Positions 8,324-16,882 of a DNA stretch of 64,000 nucleotides are shown here, in pieces. Within the stretch, counting starts at the first letter, position 1. Every line of letters begins with the position of its first letter. Below the pieces are notes generated by a model. The model was given only the letters and a program-made list of their open reading frames with translations, was not told the DNA's origin and ran no database searches. This DNA is from Nocardioides sp. (GTDB lineage: Bacteria; Actinomycetota; Actinomycetes; Propionibacteriales; Nocardioidaceae): assembly GCF_030149505.1 (NCBI RefSeq), contig NZ_JASBRN010000044.1:39301-103300 (forward strand), given 5' to 3'. A program made the translations under genes and the position numbers.

Positions 8324-9976
8324 TCAGGCGAGTGCTGGCTGGACGGCGGGGGTGAACTCGAACCCCTTGAAGCCGGCGTCCTCGACCTCGTCGAGCTGGG
8401 CGCGGTAGTTGGCCAGCCCGCCGATGTAGAACATGACGGTCTTGGTCTTGCCGGGCACGTTGGCGCCGAAGATCCAGGAGTCGACCTTCGGGAACAGGGT
8501 CATGTCGGCGATGGTCTGGCAGGTCTCGGTCCAGGCCTGCTCGGCCTCGGCGGACGGCTCGACTGCGGCGTCACGCTCCTGCGCCTCGGCGACGAGCTTG
8601 CCGATCCACTCGACCTGGGTCTCGATGCTCGGCGGAAGGTTCGTGAACGGACCGTTGGGACCCAGGATCATGAACATGTTGGGGAAGCCGTGGGTGGTGA
8701 TCCCGAGGTAGCTGGTCGGAGCGTCCGCCCAGGCCTCGTTGATCGTCCGGCCCTCGCGTCCCCGGAGGTCCATCGCCATGTAGTTGCCGTCGACGGCGTC
8801 GAACCCGGTGGCGAGGATCAGCACGTCGAGCTCGTGGAGCTTGCCGTCCGCCGTGCGCACGCCCTCGGGCACGATCTCGACGATCGGGTGGGTCTTGAGG
8901 TCGGCGACGGAGACGTTCTCGCGGTTGAAGGTCTCGTAGTAGTGGTTCGCGCACAGGGGGCGACGGGCGTAGAGGTCCGTCGGCGTGAGGATGCGCGCCT
9001 TCTCCGGGTCCTTGACGATCTCCTTGATCTTCGACCGGATGAAGGACGCCGCGGCCTCGTTGGCCTCGGGGTCGGTCGCGATGTCGCAGAACGTGCCGAA
9101 CATGAAGCGGAAGCCGCCGCCGATGTCCCAGTTCTCCTGGAACACACGCTGCCGCTCTTCCTCCGAGACGCTCATCGCGGGCACGGCGCTCTCCTCGAAA
9201 CCGAAGGCCACCACCGAGCTGCGCACCTGGTCCCAGATCCCGTCGAAGTCGCCCTTGATGGCGGCGACCTCCTCGGGGGTCATCGGCCGGTCACCCGCAG
9301 GCACGCTGTACTGCGGAGTGCGCATGAAGACCGTCAGGTGTTCGACCTCGGGTGCGACCGCCGAGATCACCTGCTGGCCGGTGGACCCGTTGCCGATCAC
9401 GCCGACTCGCTTGCCGGCGAACTCGTGCTCGTCGGGCCAGGCGCCGGTGTGGATGATGTCGCCGGCGAAGGTCTCGATGCCGGGGATGTTGGGCATGTTG
9501 ATCTTCGAGAGCAGGCCCAGCGCCGTGACGACGTACGTCGCCGTGACCGTCTCGCCATGCTCGGTGGTGACCGTCCACCGGTTGGTCGCCTCGTCGAACA
9601 CTGCCGCGGCGATCCCGGTCTCGAGCTGGATGTCCTTGGCCAGGTCGAAACGCTCCACGACGTGCTCGAGGTAGGCCAGGATGTCGGCCTGCTTGAGGTA
9701 GCGCGTGCTCCAGTCGTAGTCCTGCAGCAGGTCCTTGTCGAAGGAGTAGCGGTAGACGAAGCCCTCGGTGTCGGAGAGGGCGCCCGGGTAGCGGTTCCAG
9801 TACCAGGTGCCGCCGACGCCGCCCGCGCGGTCGTAGGCACGCACCGAGAGGCCGAGCTCGTTGCGCAGCTTGTGCAGCATGTAGATGCCGCCGAAGCCGG
9901 CGCCGATGACGATCGCGTCGTAGTCGACAGGAGCGGTGGCGTCCGGGCCGGGCCCGGTCGTGGTCAGGGTGGTCAT
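8324..9976 (-). CDS. chnB: Baeyer-Villiger monooxygenase, cyclohexanone monooxygenase-like
   Basis: A 550-residue type I Baeyer-Villiger monooxygenase that uses FAD, NADPH and O2 to insert oxygen next to a ketone, giving a lactone or ester. The FAD-binding GAGFGG is at 25-30, the family fingerprint FAGDIIHTGAWP at 170-181 matches FxGxxxHTxxW(P), and the NADPH-binding GNGSTG is at 195-200. Length and sequence style (AIVIGAGFGGIYMLHKLR, GGTWYWNRYPGALSD) resemble actinobacterial cyclohexanone monooxygenases rather than the longer cyclododecanone or phenylacetone types. It lies 40 bases downstream of the esterase gene with a GGAG ribosome site. The ring size of the substrate cannot be fixed from sequence. 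Confidence 0.88.
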   Translation of the reverse strand: MTTLTTTGPGPDATAPVDYDAIVIGAGFGGIYMLHKLRNELGLSVRAYDRAGGVGGTWYWNRYPGALSDTEGFVYRYSFDKDLLQDYDWSTRYLKQADILAYLEHVVERFDLAKDIQLETGIAAAVFDEATNRWTVTTEHGETVTATYVVTALGLLSKINMPNIPGIETFAGDIIHTGAWPDEHEFAGKRVGVIGNGSTGQQVISAVAPEVEHLTVFMRTPQYSVPAGDRPMTPEEVAAIKGDFDGIWDQVRSSVVAFGFEESAVPAMSVSEEERQRVFQENWDIGGGFRFMFGTFCDIATDPEANEAAASFIRSKIKEIVKDPEKARILTPTDLYARRPLCANHYYETFNRENVSVADLKTHPIVEIVPEGVRTADGKLHELDVLILATGFDAVDGNYMAMDLRGREGRTINEAWADAPTSYLGITTHGFPNMFMILGPNGPFTNLPPSIETQVEWIGKLVAEAQERDAAVEPSAEAEQAWTETCQTIADMTLFPKVDSWIFGANVPGKTKTVMFYIGGLANYRAQLDEVEDAGFKGFEFTPAVQPALA

Positions 9977-10016
9977 GGGAGTCTCCGTGAGGGTGTCGGT
10001 GGACGTGGCCCGGCGG

Positions 10017-10931
10017 TCAGCCGGCGTACCACTTCGCGATGGCGGCGATCTGGTCGTCGGCGGCAGCGGTGCGGCCGGCGTTGAACGGGAAGACGTGCTG
10101 CTGGCCGTCGACGACGGAAAGGGTCACGTCGACCCCTGCGGCGGTGGCCAGCTCGTCGAGGCGCGTGGCGTTGTCGAGCAGCGACTCGTCGCCGCCGGCG
10201 GTGATGTAGAGCCGCGGGAAGCCGACGTAGTCGCCGTAGAGCGGGTTGGCCAGCGGCGCCGTGGGGCTGGTCTGGTCGCCGAGGACACCGGCGATCATGC
10301 CCTCGAGGAGCCCGACAGTGATGAGCGCGTCGGTGGCGTCGTTGGTCACCAGCGTCTCGCCCTTGTTCTCCATGTCGAGCCAGGGCGACAGCGCGATGAC
10401 CGCACCCGGCAGCGGCTTGCCCTGCTGCTTGAGGGACAGCGCCGTGGCGACAGCGAGGTTGCCACCGGCCGAGTCGCCGATGGTGGTGACGTCCTCCGGC
10501 GCGACACCGCTCTCGACCAGCGCGTCGAAGACCGCGACTGCGTCCTCCAGGCTGGCGGGGTGCGGGTGCTCCGGAGCGCGTCGGTAGTCCAGCACGAAGG
10601 AGGTGACGCCGAGGGCCTTGGCGAAGTGGCCCGCCAGCTTGCGGTGGCTGGATGCCGAGCCGACCGCAAAGCCGCCGCCGTGGGTGTAGAGCAGGACCTT
10701 GGACTCGTCGGCACCGGCCGGGTGGACCCAGATGCCGGGCACGCCGCCGACGACGCCCTCGGAGTACGTCACGTCGGTCGGCTCGGCGGTGGGCTGGTGC
10801 CACTCGTCGAAGATGCTGCGGAACAGGCGGATCGTCAGGTTCTCGGTGGTGGCCAGGATGTCCGACCAGTCGGCGTAGAGCGCCTTGAGGGGATCCTGCT
10901 CGACTCCGGCGACGGGCTGCTGATCACTCAT
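10017..10931 (-). CDS. chnC: HSL-family alpha/beta hydrolase, likely caprolactone hydrolase
   Basis: A 304-residue hormone-sensitive-lipase-type esterase. The oxyanion-hole HGGG is at 84-87, the nucleophile S154 in GDSAGG, and the later GGDESLLDN and DGQQHVFPF segments supply the acid and histidine. It is the first gene of the ketone operon, ahead of the monooxygenase, which is where the lactone-opening hydrolase (ChnC type) is expected; it would convert epsilon-caprolactone to 6-hydroxyhexanoate. The promoter and a putative activator site lie just upstream. A general short-chain esterase role is possible. Confidence 0.78.
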   Translation of the reverse strand: MSDQQPVAGVEQDPLKALYADWSDILATTENLTIRLFRSIFDEWHQPTAEPTDVTYSEGVVGGVPGIWVHPAGADESKVLLYTHGGGFAVGSASSHRKLAGHFAKALGVTSFVLDYRRAPEHPHPASLEDAVAVFDALVESGVAPEDVTTIGDSAGGNLAVATALSLKQQGKPLPGAVIALSPWLDMENKGETLVTNDATDALITVGLLEGMIAGVLGDQTSPTAPLANPLYGDYVGFPRLYITAGGDESLLDNATRLDELATAAGVDVTLSVVDGQQHVFPFNAGRTAAADDQIAAIAKWYAG

Positions 10932-10985
10932 GTCACTGCTTCTTTCTCTGGTGTGGTTCGCCTGGGATGGCTGGTGTGATCAGCG

Positions 10986-11032
10986 ACACTAGGTTTGGCG
11001 CGACGACACAACCTGTACCGATGTGGAACACC
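10986..11032 (-). promoter_or_regulatory. Promoter and operator of the ketone operon
   Basis: The 22-base element at 11011-11032 (ACCTGTACCG, two bases, GTGGAACACC minus two shared central bases) contains the imperfect dyad TGTACC/GGAACA. It differs at one position from the element at 14947-14968. On the minus strand a TAGTGT hexamer (10986-10991) fits an actinobacterial -10 box. The gap between hexamer and operator is the same as in front of the PhaC operon. The Fis-type activator encoded at 15092 is the obvious candidate to bind. Confidence 0.65.
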
Positions 11033-11090
11033 TCACTCGACACCTCGCCGAGGGACGCTGGCGTGACACCACGACCTGAGGAGAAGGCCC

Positions 11091-12011
11091 ATGACTGACC
11101 AGGTGGAGCGTGCGACCGTCGGCGACGTCGACCTCGCCCACGAGTCCTTCGGAGACCCTGCCGACCCGCCGTTGCTGCTGGTCATGGGGCTGGCGACCCA
11201 GATGCTCGGCTGGGACGAGCGGTTCTGCGCCCGACTCGCGGACGAGGGGTTCCACGTCGTCCGCTTCGACAACCGCGACGTGGGGCTCTCCACGCACCTC
11301 GACGCGGCTGGTGTCCCCGACATCGGAGCGCTGATGACAGGCGACCCCGCTGCCGCTCCCCCGCCGTACACGCTGGTCGACATGTCCCGCGACGTCGAGG
11401 GGCTGCTCGACGCGCTGGGCCTGGAGTCCGCACACGTGGTGGGAGCCTCGATGGGCGGGATGATCGCCCAGCAGCTCGCCATCGCACGCCCCGGCCGCGT
11501 CCGCAGCCTCACCTCGATCATGTCGACCCCGTCACGCGAACTCGGTGCGCCGCGACCCGAGGCGATGGCGGCCCTGTTCCTGCCACCACCGACCGACGAG
11601 GACACAGCCGCCCAGCGCGCACTGGAGGTCTACCGCGTCATCGGCTCCCCGGCCTACCCACTCGACGAGACCCGTCTCGCCGACGTCGCGCGCCGCGCGT
11701 ACGCCCGCGGCTACGACGCCGCCGGCGTGGCCCGGCAGTACGCCGCGATCCTGGCGTCACCCGATCGGCGGCCGGGACTTCGCGAGCTCGACGTGCCGAC
11801 CCTCGTCATCCACGGCGAGGACGACCCGCTGGTCCAGGTGGCCGGGGGCCTGGCCACCGCGGACGCGGTCCCGGGCGCCCGGCTGGTCGTGGTGCCTGGG
11901 ATGGGGCACAACCTCCCCGAGCCGCTCTGGCCGCAGCTGGTCGACGACGTCGCCGCCCACGCCCGCGCGGCCGAGGCGGCCCGGGCTGCCGTCAACCCGC
12001 CAGGGCGGTGA
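11091..12011 (+). CDS. Alpha/beta hydrolase
   Basis: A 306-residue single-domain alpha/beta hydrolase. GDPADPPLLLVMGL opens the fold, GASMGG holds the serine nucleophile, VIHGEDDPLV the acid and PGMGHNLP the histidine. It diverges from the ketone operon across 159 bases containing the shared operator, so one regulator could control both. Relatives include enol-lactonases, haloperoxidase-like esterases and aclacinomycin methylesterase-like enzymes. A second lactone or ester hydrolase for the pathway is plausible but not shown. Its 3' end overlaps the convergent ligase gene by 20 bases. A GAGGAG-like ribosome site precedes the ATG. Confidence 0.75.
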   Translation: MTDQVERATVGDVDLAHESFGDPADPPLLLVMGLATQMLGWDERFCARLADEGFHVVRFDNRDVGLSTHLDAAGVPDIGALMTGDPAAAPPPYTLVDMSRDVEGLLDALGLESAHVVGASMGGMIAQQLAIARPGRVRSLTSIMSTPSRELGAPRPEAMAALFLPPPTDEDTAAQRALEVYRVIGSPAYPLDETRLADVARRAYARGYDAAGVARQYAAILASPDRRPGLRELDVPTLVIHGEDDPLVQVAGGLATADAVPGARLVVVPGMGHNLPEPLWPQLVDDVAAHARAAEAARAAVNPPGR

Positions 12012-13491
12012 CGGCCTGCGGGACGTCGATCTCGCGCTTGAGGATCTTGCCGGTCGGCCCCTTGGGGAGCGCGTCGACGACCCAGACGTGGCGCGCGTAC
12101 TTGTACGCCGCCACGCGAGCCCTGACGTGCTCGCGGAGCTCCTCGGCGGTCGCGTGGCGGCCCGGACGCAGGGTGACCGCGGCGGCGACCTCCTCGCCCA
12201 GCGTGGGGTGGGGAACGCCGATGACGGCGGCCTCGAGCACCGCCGGGTGCGCGTAGAGAACCTCCTCGATCTCGCGGGGGTAGATGTTGAACCCTCCGCG
12301 GATCACCAGGTCCTTCTTGCGGTCGACGACGTAGTAGAAGCCGTCCTCGTCGCACCGGGCCAGGTCGCCGCTGTAGAACCACCCGTCGACGATGGCCGCT
12401 GCGGTGGCCCCAGGTCGGTCCCAGTACCCCTTCATCACGTTGTGGCCGCGGATGGCGATCTCACCCACCTCGCCAGGGCCCACCTCGACGCCGTGCCGGT
12501 CGACGAGCTTGAGCTCGACGCCGTCGAGCGGGACGCCGATCGAACCCACCCTCGAACGACCCGGGCGGTTGAACGTCGCGGTGGGCGAGGTCTCCGACAG
12601 GCCGTAGCCCTCGAGGACCGGTGTACCGAGGTCCTGCTCGACCCCGCACAGCACCTCCAGCGGGAGTGACGCACCGCCCGAGACGCACACCCGCAGGCTG
12701 GACGTGTCCGAGGCCGCGGCGCCTGCCTCCAGCATGGTGACGTACATCGTGGGGACGCCGGCGAACACGGTCGCCCGGTCCTGTGCGACGAGCTCGAGCA
12801 CGGCACCGGCGTCGAAACGGGGCACCAGGCTCACGCTGGCGCCGACGGCGATCGAGGCGTTGAGCACGTTGCTCTGGCCGAAGGCGTGGAACAGCGGCAG
12901 GCAGCCCATGACGACGTCGTGCTCGGTCAGCTCGACGAGCCCGCCGAAGCCCAGCGCGTTGAGGCGCAGGTTCGCGTGCGTCAGCTGTGCGCCCTTCGGC
13001 GTACCCGTCGTGCCGGAGGTGTAGAGGATCACGGCGGTGTCGTCGTCGGAGCGCGCCACCGGCCCCGGCTCGGGCACCAGCGCCCGGACCGTCCGCAGCA
13101 GGTCGTCGTCGGCCTCCACGACCTCCGTGCCGACCGCCGCAGCGGCGAGCCGGGCTTCCGGAGCGGCGTGGGGTGACACGAGCACCAGCCGCGCACCCGA
13201 GTCGCGCAGCTGGTGCTCCACCTCGGGTGCCTTCAGCAGCGGGTTCATCGGGACGACGACGGCCCCGGCGCGGAGCACGGCGTAGTAGAGGACGGGGAAC
13301 TCCAGCACGTTGTGCAGCATGAGGCCAACGCGGTCCCCCGGGCCGACACCGCGAGCGCGCAGGAGCCCGGCGGCTCGGGCGCTCAGGTCGTCGAGCTCGG
13401 CGTGGCTGAGGGCTGTGGCGTCGAGGCGGACCGCGGCCCGCCGTCCGTGCCGGGCGGCAGACGCGGTGAGGATGCTGGCGAGGTTGGTCAT
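11992..13491 (-). CDS. Acyl-CoA synthetase (AMP-forming)
   Basis: A 499-residue member of the ANL superfamily. The P-loop ILYTSGTTGTPKG, the A5 motif GYGLSETSP, the YSGDLARCDEDGFYYVVDRKKD hinge and the catalytic lysine in GKILKRE are all present. It would adenylate a carboxylate and transfer it to CoA. The start overlaps the PhaC stop as ATGA, so it is co-translated with a polyester synthase. Together with the hydroxyacids made by the neighbouring operon this suggests that it activates hydroxyalkanoate or dicarboxylate for polymerisation or beta-oxidation. Substrate specificity cannot be read from sequence. Confidence 0.82.
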   Translation of the reverse strand: MTNLASILTASAARHGRRAAVRLDATALSHAELDDLSARAAGLLRARGVGPGDRVGLMLHNVLEFPVLYYAVLRAGAVVVPMNPLLKAPEVEHQLRDSGARLVLVSPHAAPEARLAAAAVGTEVVEADDDLLRTVRALVPEPGPVARSDDDTAVILYTSGTTGTPKGAQLTHANLRLNALGFGGLVELTEHDVVMGCLPLFHAFGQSNVLNASIAVGASVSLVPRFDAGAVLELVAQDRATVFAGVPTMYVTMLEAGAAASDTSSLRVCVSGGASLPLEVLCGVEQDLGTPVLEGYGLSETSPTATFNRPGRSRVGSIGVPLDGVELKLVDRHGVEVGPGEVGEIAIRGHNVMKGYWDRPGATAAAIVDGWFYSGDLARCDEDGFYYVVDRKKDLVIRGGFNIYPREIEEVLYAHPAVLEAAVIGVPHPTLGEEVAAAVTLRPGRHATAEELREHVRARVAAYKYARHVWVVDALPKGPTGKILKREIDVPQAVTALAG

Positions 13492-14582
13492 CTCGGACCA
13501 CCCTTCTGGAGCAGGAAGTCGATGATCGTGGGGATGGTGGTCCTCGCGGCGGTGCGCCCCACCAGCAGCCCGACGTGCCCGCCGTCGAGCCGCAGCTCGT
13601 GCTTGTCCGTCGATCCGACGAGGTCGATGAGCGGCGACGCCGAGGCTTCCGGGACGATGTGGTCCTGGTTGGCGAGCACGGTGAGGAACGGCACCGTGAT
13701 GTCGGACAGGTGCACCCGGTCCCCGCCGATGACGAGGCGGTCGTTGACGATCGCGTTGTCGTCGAGCATGTCCGCCAGCTGGCGCGCGACGCCGCCGGGC
13801 AGGGGCACGTGGTCGGTGGCCCATCCGATGAGCGCCTGGTAGGACGCCACGTAGTCGTCGTTCCACAGCCCCTGCCAGAGGTCGACGTACTGCGTGACTG
13901 CCGTTGTCGGCTTGAGGGACTTGAACGCCTGGTGAATGACGTGGGGAGGGACGTTGCCGTCGGGGTCGAGCAGCGACGTCACGTCCAGCCCGCCCCTGGT
14001 CGTGAGGTTGCTGAAGGGGCCCAGGTGCTCGAGGTCGACCGGCGTGGTCAGCACGGTGAGGCTGCGCAGGGGCGCATTACGGTGGTGTGCGGCGTAGAGC
14101 AGGGCAAGCACGCTGCCGAAGCAGTAGCCCAGCATGTCGACCTCCTCTGCTCCGGAGACCTCTCGGACCCGCTGGACGGCGGCCGGCAGGTAGTCGTCGA
14201 CGTAGTCCTCGAGCCGGTTGGCGGCGTCGCGCTCGTCCGGGACGCCCCAGTCGAGCAGGTAGACGTCGAAGCCGGCGGCCAGGAGGTGCTCGACGAAGCT
14301 GTTGCCCGGCCGGAGGTCGAGGACGTAGCTGCGGGAGAACAGGCTGAAGACGAGCAGCAGCGGCGGTCGGGCGCTCACGTCCTCGTCGCCGTTCCCGTCG
14401 GCCCGGTAGCGCCAGAGCTCGACGCGGCCGTGCCGCCACACCACGTCCTTCGGCGTCTGGCCGACGGCGGGTCGTGCTGCCCCGGTGGCCAGCCTGACAC
14501 CGTTGCGTGCGCGCTGACCTGCTCGTCCGACCTGTTGCCTCACGAGGGGGCCCAAGCCTGCCTGCGTCTGCGTGGTGGTCAC
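13488..14582 (-). CDS. phaC: Class III-type polyhydroxyalkanoate synthase, PhaC subunit
   Basis: A 364-residue alpha/beta-fold protein with the PHA-synthase lipase-like box GYCFGS, giving the nucleophile C154, and likely D307 (ANQDHIVP) and H336 (LDGGHVG) completing the triad. The order and spacing match class III synthases of about 355-360 residues, which need a PhaE partner, rather than the 560-residue class I/II enzymes. It joins hydroxyacyl-CoA units into polyester at granule surfaces. ATGA overlaps couple it to the small gene before it and to the acyl-CoA ligase after it. No phaA or phaB is present nearby, so monomers must come from another route. Confidence 0.85.
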   Translation of the reverse strand: MTTTQTQAGLGPLVRQQVGRAGQRARNGVRLATGAARPAVGQTPKDVVWRHGRVELWRYRADGNGDEDVSARPPLLLVFSLFSRSYVLDLRPGNSFVEHLLAAGFDVYLLDWGVPDERDAANRLEDYVDDYLPAAVQRVREVSGAEEVDMLGYCFGSVLALLYAAHHRNAPLRSLTVLTTPVDLEHLGPFSNLTTRGGLDVTSLLDPDGNVPPHVIHQAFKSLKPTTAVTQYVDLWQGLWNDDYVASYQALIGWATDHVPLPGGVARQLADMLDDNAIVNDRLVIGGDRVHLSDITVPFLTVLANQDHIVPEASASPLIDLVGSTDKHELRLDGGHVGLLVGRTAARTTIPTIIDFLLQKGGPR

Positions 14583-14884
14583 TGCCCGCTGCCCTCGCGG
14601 TCCGTCCGGGACTGCTCCAGCTGCAGCGACAGGCGTCGCAGGTCGCGGTCGAGCGCGCCGATCTGCCTCCGAAGCTTCTGGACGTCGCTACGCGCCGGCA
14701 GGTTCACCAGGTGCCACCCGGTGGTGGCGACGCTGTCCAGTACGCGTCCGATCCTGCGCCGCACCCCGAGCGCGGCGGCGGTCACCTGCGCGTACTCCCC
14801 GCTGCGCACCCAGCGCTCTGCGTGCGGTGCCACGGCCCGTTCCGCGACGTCGTACGTCCTTCGCCAGGATGGGGTGCTCGTCAT
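14579..14884 (-). CDS. Very small PhaE/PhaR-like synthase subunit
   Basis: A 101-residue protein encoded directly before, and translationally coupled to, phaC. It has a helical N-terminal region (RRTYDVAERAVAPHAERW) and a C-terminal heptad-like coiled coil (VQKLRRQIGALDRDLRRLSLQLEQ). Class III PhaE (about 40 kDa) and class IV PhaR (about 20 kDa) end in comparable coiled coils and are encoded next to their PhaC. This protein is only half the PhaR size. The subunit role is inferred from position and coiled coil; a phasin-like role is the alternative. Confidence 0.55.
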   Translation of the reverse strand: MTSTPSWRRTYDVAERAVAPHAERWVRSGEYAQVTAAALGVRRRIGRVLDSVATTGWHLVNLPARSDVQKLRRQIGALDRDLRRLSLQLEQSRTDREGSGQ

Positions 14885-14921
14885 GGGTGTTCCTTCGTGG
14901 TCGTCCCGGCCGGTCAGGGCG

Positions 14922-14968
14922 AACCTAGGTCTGCCTCCTCACGCCGACCTGTACCGAAGTGGAACACC
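14922..14968 (-). promoter_or_regulatory. Promoter and operator of the PhaC operon
   Basis: The element at 14947-14968 is the same 22-base sequence found before the ketone operon except for one central base (A for T). On the minus strand a TAGGTT hexamer (14922-14927) stands exactly 20 positions from the operator edge, as TAGTGT does at 10986-10991. The operator lies between this operon and the divergent Fis-type regulator gene, so autoregulation is also possible. Confidence 0.65.
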
Positions 14969-15091
14969 CGCGGACCCGACGTCGCGAAGATGCACGAGGC
15001 GCGCGGGTGATACTGCTCGCGGAACAATGTGAACCCGACTGGTATCAGACACACCTCGCCCCGGATGTGACCGTCGTTACATACTGGTGAG

Positions 15092-16873
15092 GTGAGCCCC
15101 GCCGACGACCCGAGTGCTGTGGCCGGCTCACGACGCCCGCGGGCCGACGACGAGCTCGTCCGCTCGGCGAAGGAGACGCTGATCTCCCTCGGCCTGCTGC
15201 ACAGCGCGGACACCCAGCCGGCCCGGGTCTCCGACGAGATCGACCGCAGCTGGCGTCGCTCCATCAGCGCCGGGGCCACCCACACCACTGGCGCCTTCCA
15301 GTTCGTCAACGAGTACGACGAGGACAGCGAGCTCTCTCGTGCTGCGCGACCCGTCCTCGACCGGCTCGCCGAGACCTTGCAGGACATGGGCACGGCGATC
15401 TTCCTGGCGGACCGGTCGGGGCAGATCGTGGCCCGGCGGGTCGCCGGCCACACCGAGCAGGTCCGCTTCGACAGCGCGAACGCCGCGGAGGGCTTCGACT
15501 TCTCCGAGGAGAGCATCGGCACCAACGGGCTCGGCACCCCGATCCAGGAAGGTGCCTCGGTCTTCGTGCGCGGGGCCGAGCACTTCAACGAGGCCCTGGA
15601 GAGTCTCGCATGCGCGGGTGTGGGGATCCGGCACCCGGTCACCGGTCGGGTGATCGGCTCCCTGTCGCTGGCAGCCCCCGCGGACGCGGCCGAGATGATG
15701 ATGCTGGCGATGACCCGGGAGGGTGCCAAGCAGATCGTGGACAACCTGAGCGCCACCGTCAGCAGGCGTGAGCTCACGCTCGGGCGGAGCTACCAGCGCC
15801 ACCGGGCCAAGGGACCCGTGATCGTGCTCAACAGCGACACCGTGATGACCAACGTCACCGGACTGTCGTTCCTCAACGTCGAGATGCACGCACGGTTGTG
15901 GGACTCCCTGCTCGCGAAGGACTGGGGCCGAGGACCCCACGAGCTGGAGCTCGACCTCCAGTCGCTGCATGCCCGGGTGCTCGCCCACCGCCTCGACGAC
16001 ACCGACGACGCGGCCTTCGCCGTCGAGATCCTCGACCGCAAGCAGGCCCGCCCTACCGGCAGGCCGAGCCGCTCTGCCCCGGTCCGCGACGCGTTCGTCG
16101 TCAACCTGCAGCGCACCGCTGCTCGCTCGGCAAGTGCCATCACCGTGACCGGTCCGGGCGGGTCCGGCAAGTGGTACGTCGTGCGCGAGTGGCTCCGCAC
16201 CGAGGGCCACGAGTCCCCGCTCGTCCTCGACGGAGGCGCGCTCGTCGGTCAGGACGCGTGGCGGGGCGACGCAAGGGACGCACTTGCGTCCGGCGGGGTC
16301 GTGGTGCTGCGCCGGTTCGAGGACCTCGACGCCGGCCAGGTCAGCGCCGTTAAGGCACTCGCGGACGACGCTGCGCCAGGACGACTGGTCATCACCGCGG
16401 ATCTCGACAGGTGCTCGGAGTCCGCAGTGCGGATCCTGTCCCAGGTCGCGGTGGGGATCGACGTCCCTCCGCTCGCCAGCAGGAGCCAGGAGTTGCCCAC
16501 CATCGTGCAGGCACTCCTGGCGGAGATCGATCCGCAGCACCGACCGGTGCTCTCCGCCTCGACCATGCAGTCACTGATGCGCTGGGACTGGCCCGGCAAC
16601 GTCGCCGAGCTCCGCCAGGTGCTCCTGGGCCTCGCCGCCGAGCTGCCCGGCAAGTCGGTCAGCCCCTACCACCTGCCCGAGCGGATGTGGGAGACCGCCA
16701 ACCGACGCCCGCTCACCCGGATCGAGGCGGCGGAGCGCAGCGAGATCGTCGCCGCGCTGCGCCAGGTCGACGGCAACCGGTCGAAGGCGGCCACCCTGCT
16801 CGGCATCGGTCGTACGACGCTCTACCGCAAGCTGACCGCCCTCGGGATCGACGACGAGGCGCTGCTCTCCTGA
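15092..16873 (+). CDS. Fis-family activator (AcoR/MimR type), sigma-54-like but degenerate
   Basis: A 593-residue regulator. Residues about 60-215 form a GAF-type sensor (AIFLADRSGQIVARR, FDFSEESIGTNGLGTPI). Residues about 330-535 resemble the AAA+ domain of sigma-54 activators, ending in WDWPGNVAELRQVL, and 545-590 form a Fis helix-turn-helix (VDGNRSKAATLLGIGRTTLYRKL). The Walker A is GPGGSGKWY rather than the usual GESGTGKE, and I see no GAFTGA sigma-54 contact loop. Actinobacteria generally lack sigma-54, and related proteins act on other sigma factors in alkane and ketone operons. It diverges from the PhaC operon. The GTG start has only a weak ribosome site. Confidence 0.8.
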   Translation: MSPADDPSAVAGSRRPRADDELVRSAKETLISLGLLHSADTQPARVSDEIDRSWRRSISAGATHTTGAFQFVNEYDEDSELSRAARPVLDRLAETLQDMGTAIFLADRSGQIVARRVAGHTEQVRFDSANAAEGFDFSEESIGTNGLGTPIQEGASVFVRGAEHFNEALESLACAGVGIRHPVTGRVIGSLSLAAPADAAEMMMLAMTREGAKQIVDNLSATVSRRELTLGRSYQRHRAKGPVIVLNSDTVMTNVTGLSFLNVEMHARLWDSLLAKDWGRGPHELELDLQSLHARVLAHRLDDTDDAAFAVEILDRKQARPTGRPSRSAPVRDAFVVNLQRTAARSASAITVTGPGGSGKWYVVREWLRTEGHESPLVLDGGALVGQDAWRGDARDALASGGVVVLRRFEDLDAGQVSAVKALADDAAPGRLVITADLDRCSESAVRILSQVAVGIDVPPLASRSQELPTIVQALLAEIDPQHRPVLSASTMQSLMRWDWPGNVAELRQVLLGLAAELPGKSVSPYHLPERMWETANRRPLTRIEAAERSEIVAALRQVDGNRSKAATLLGIGRTTLYRKLTALGIDDEALLS

Positions 16874-16882
16874 CCTCGCCCC

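Noticed and set aside
8198..10084. A 628-codon plus-strand open frame opposite the monooxygenase
   Set aside because: It is antisense to a protein with full Baeyer-Villiger signatures and has no ribosome site or domain.
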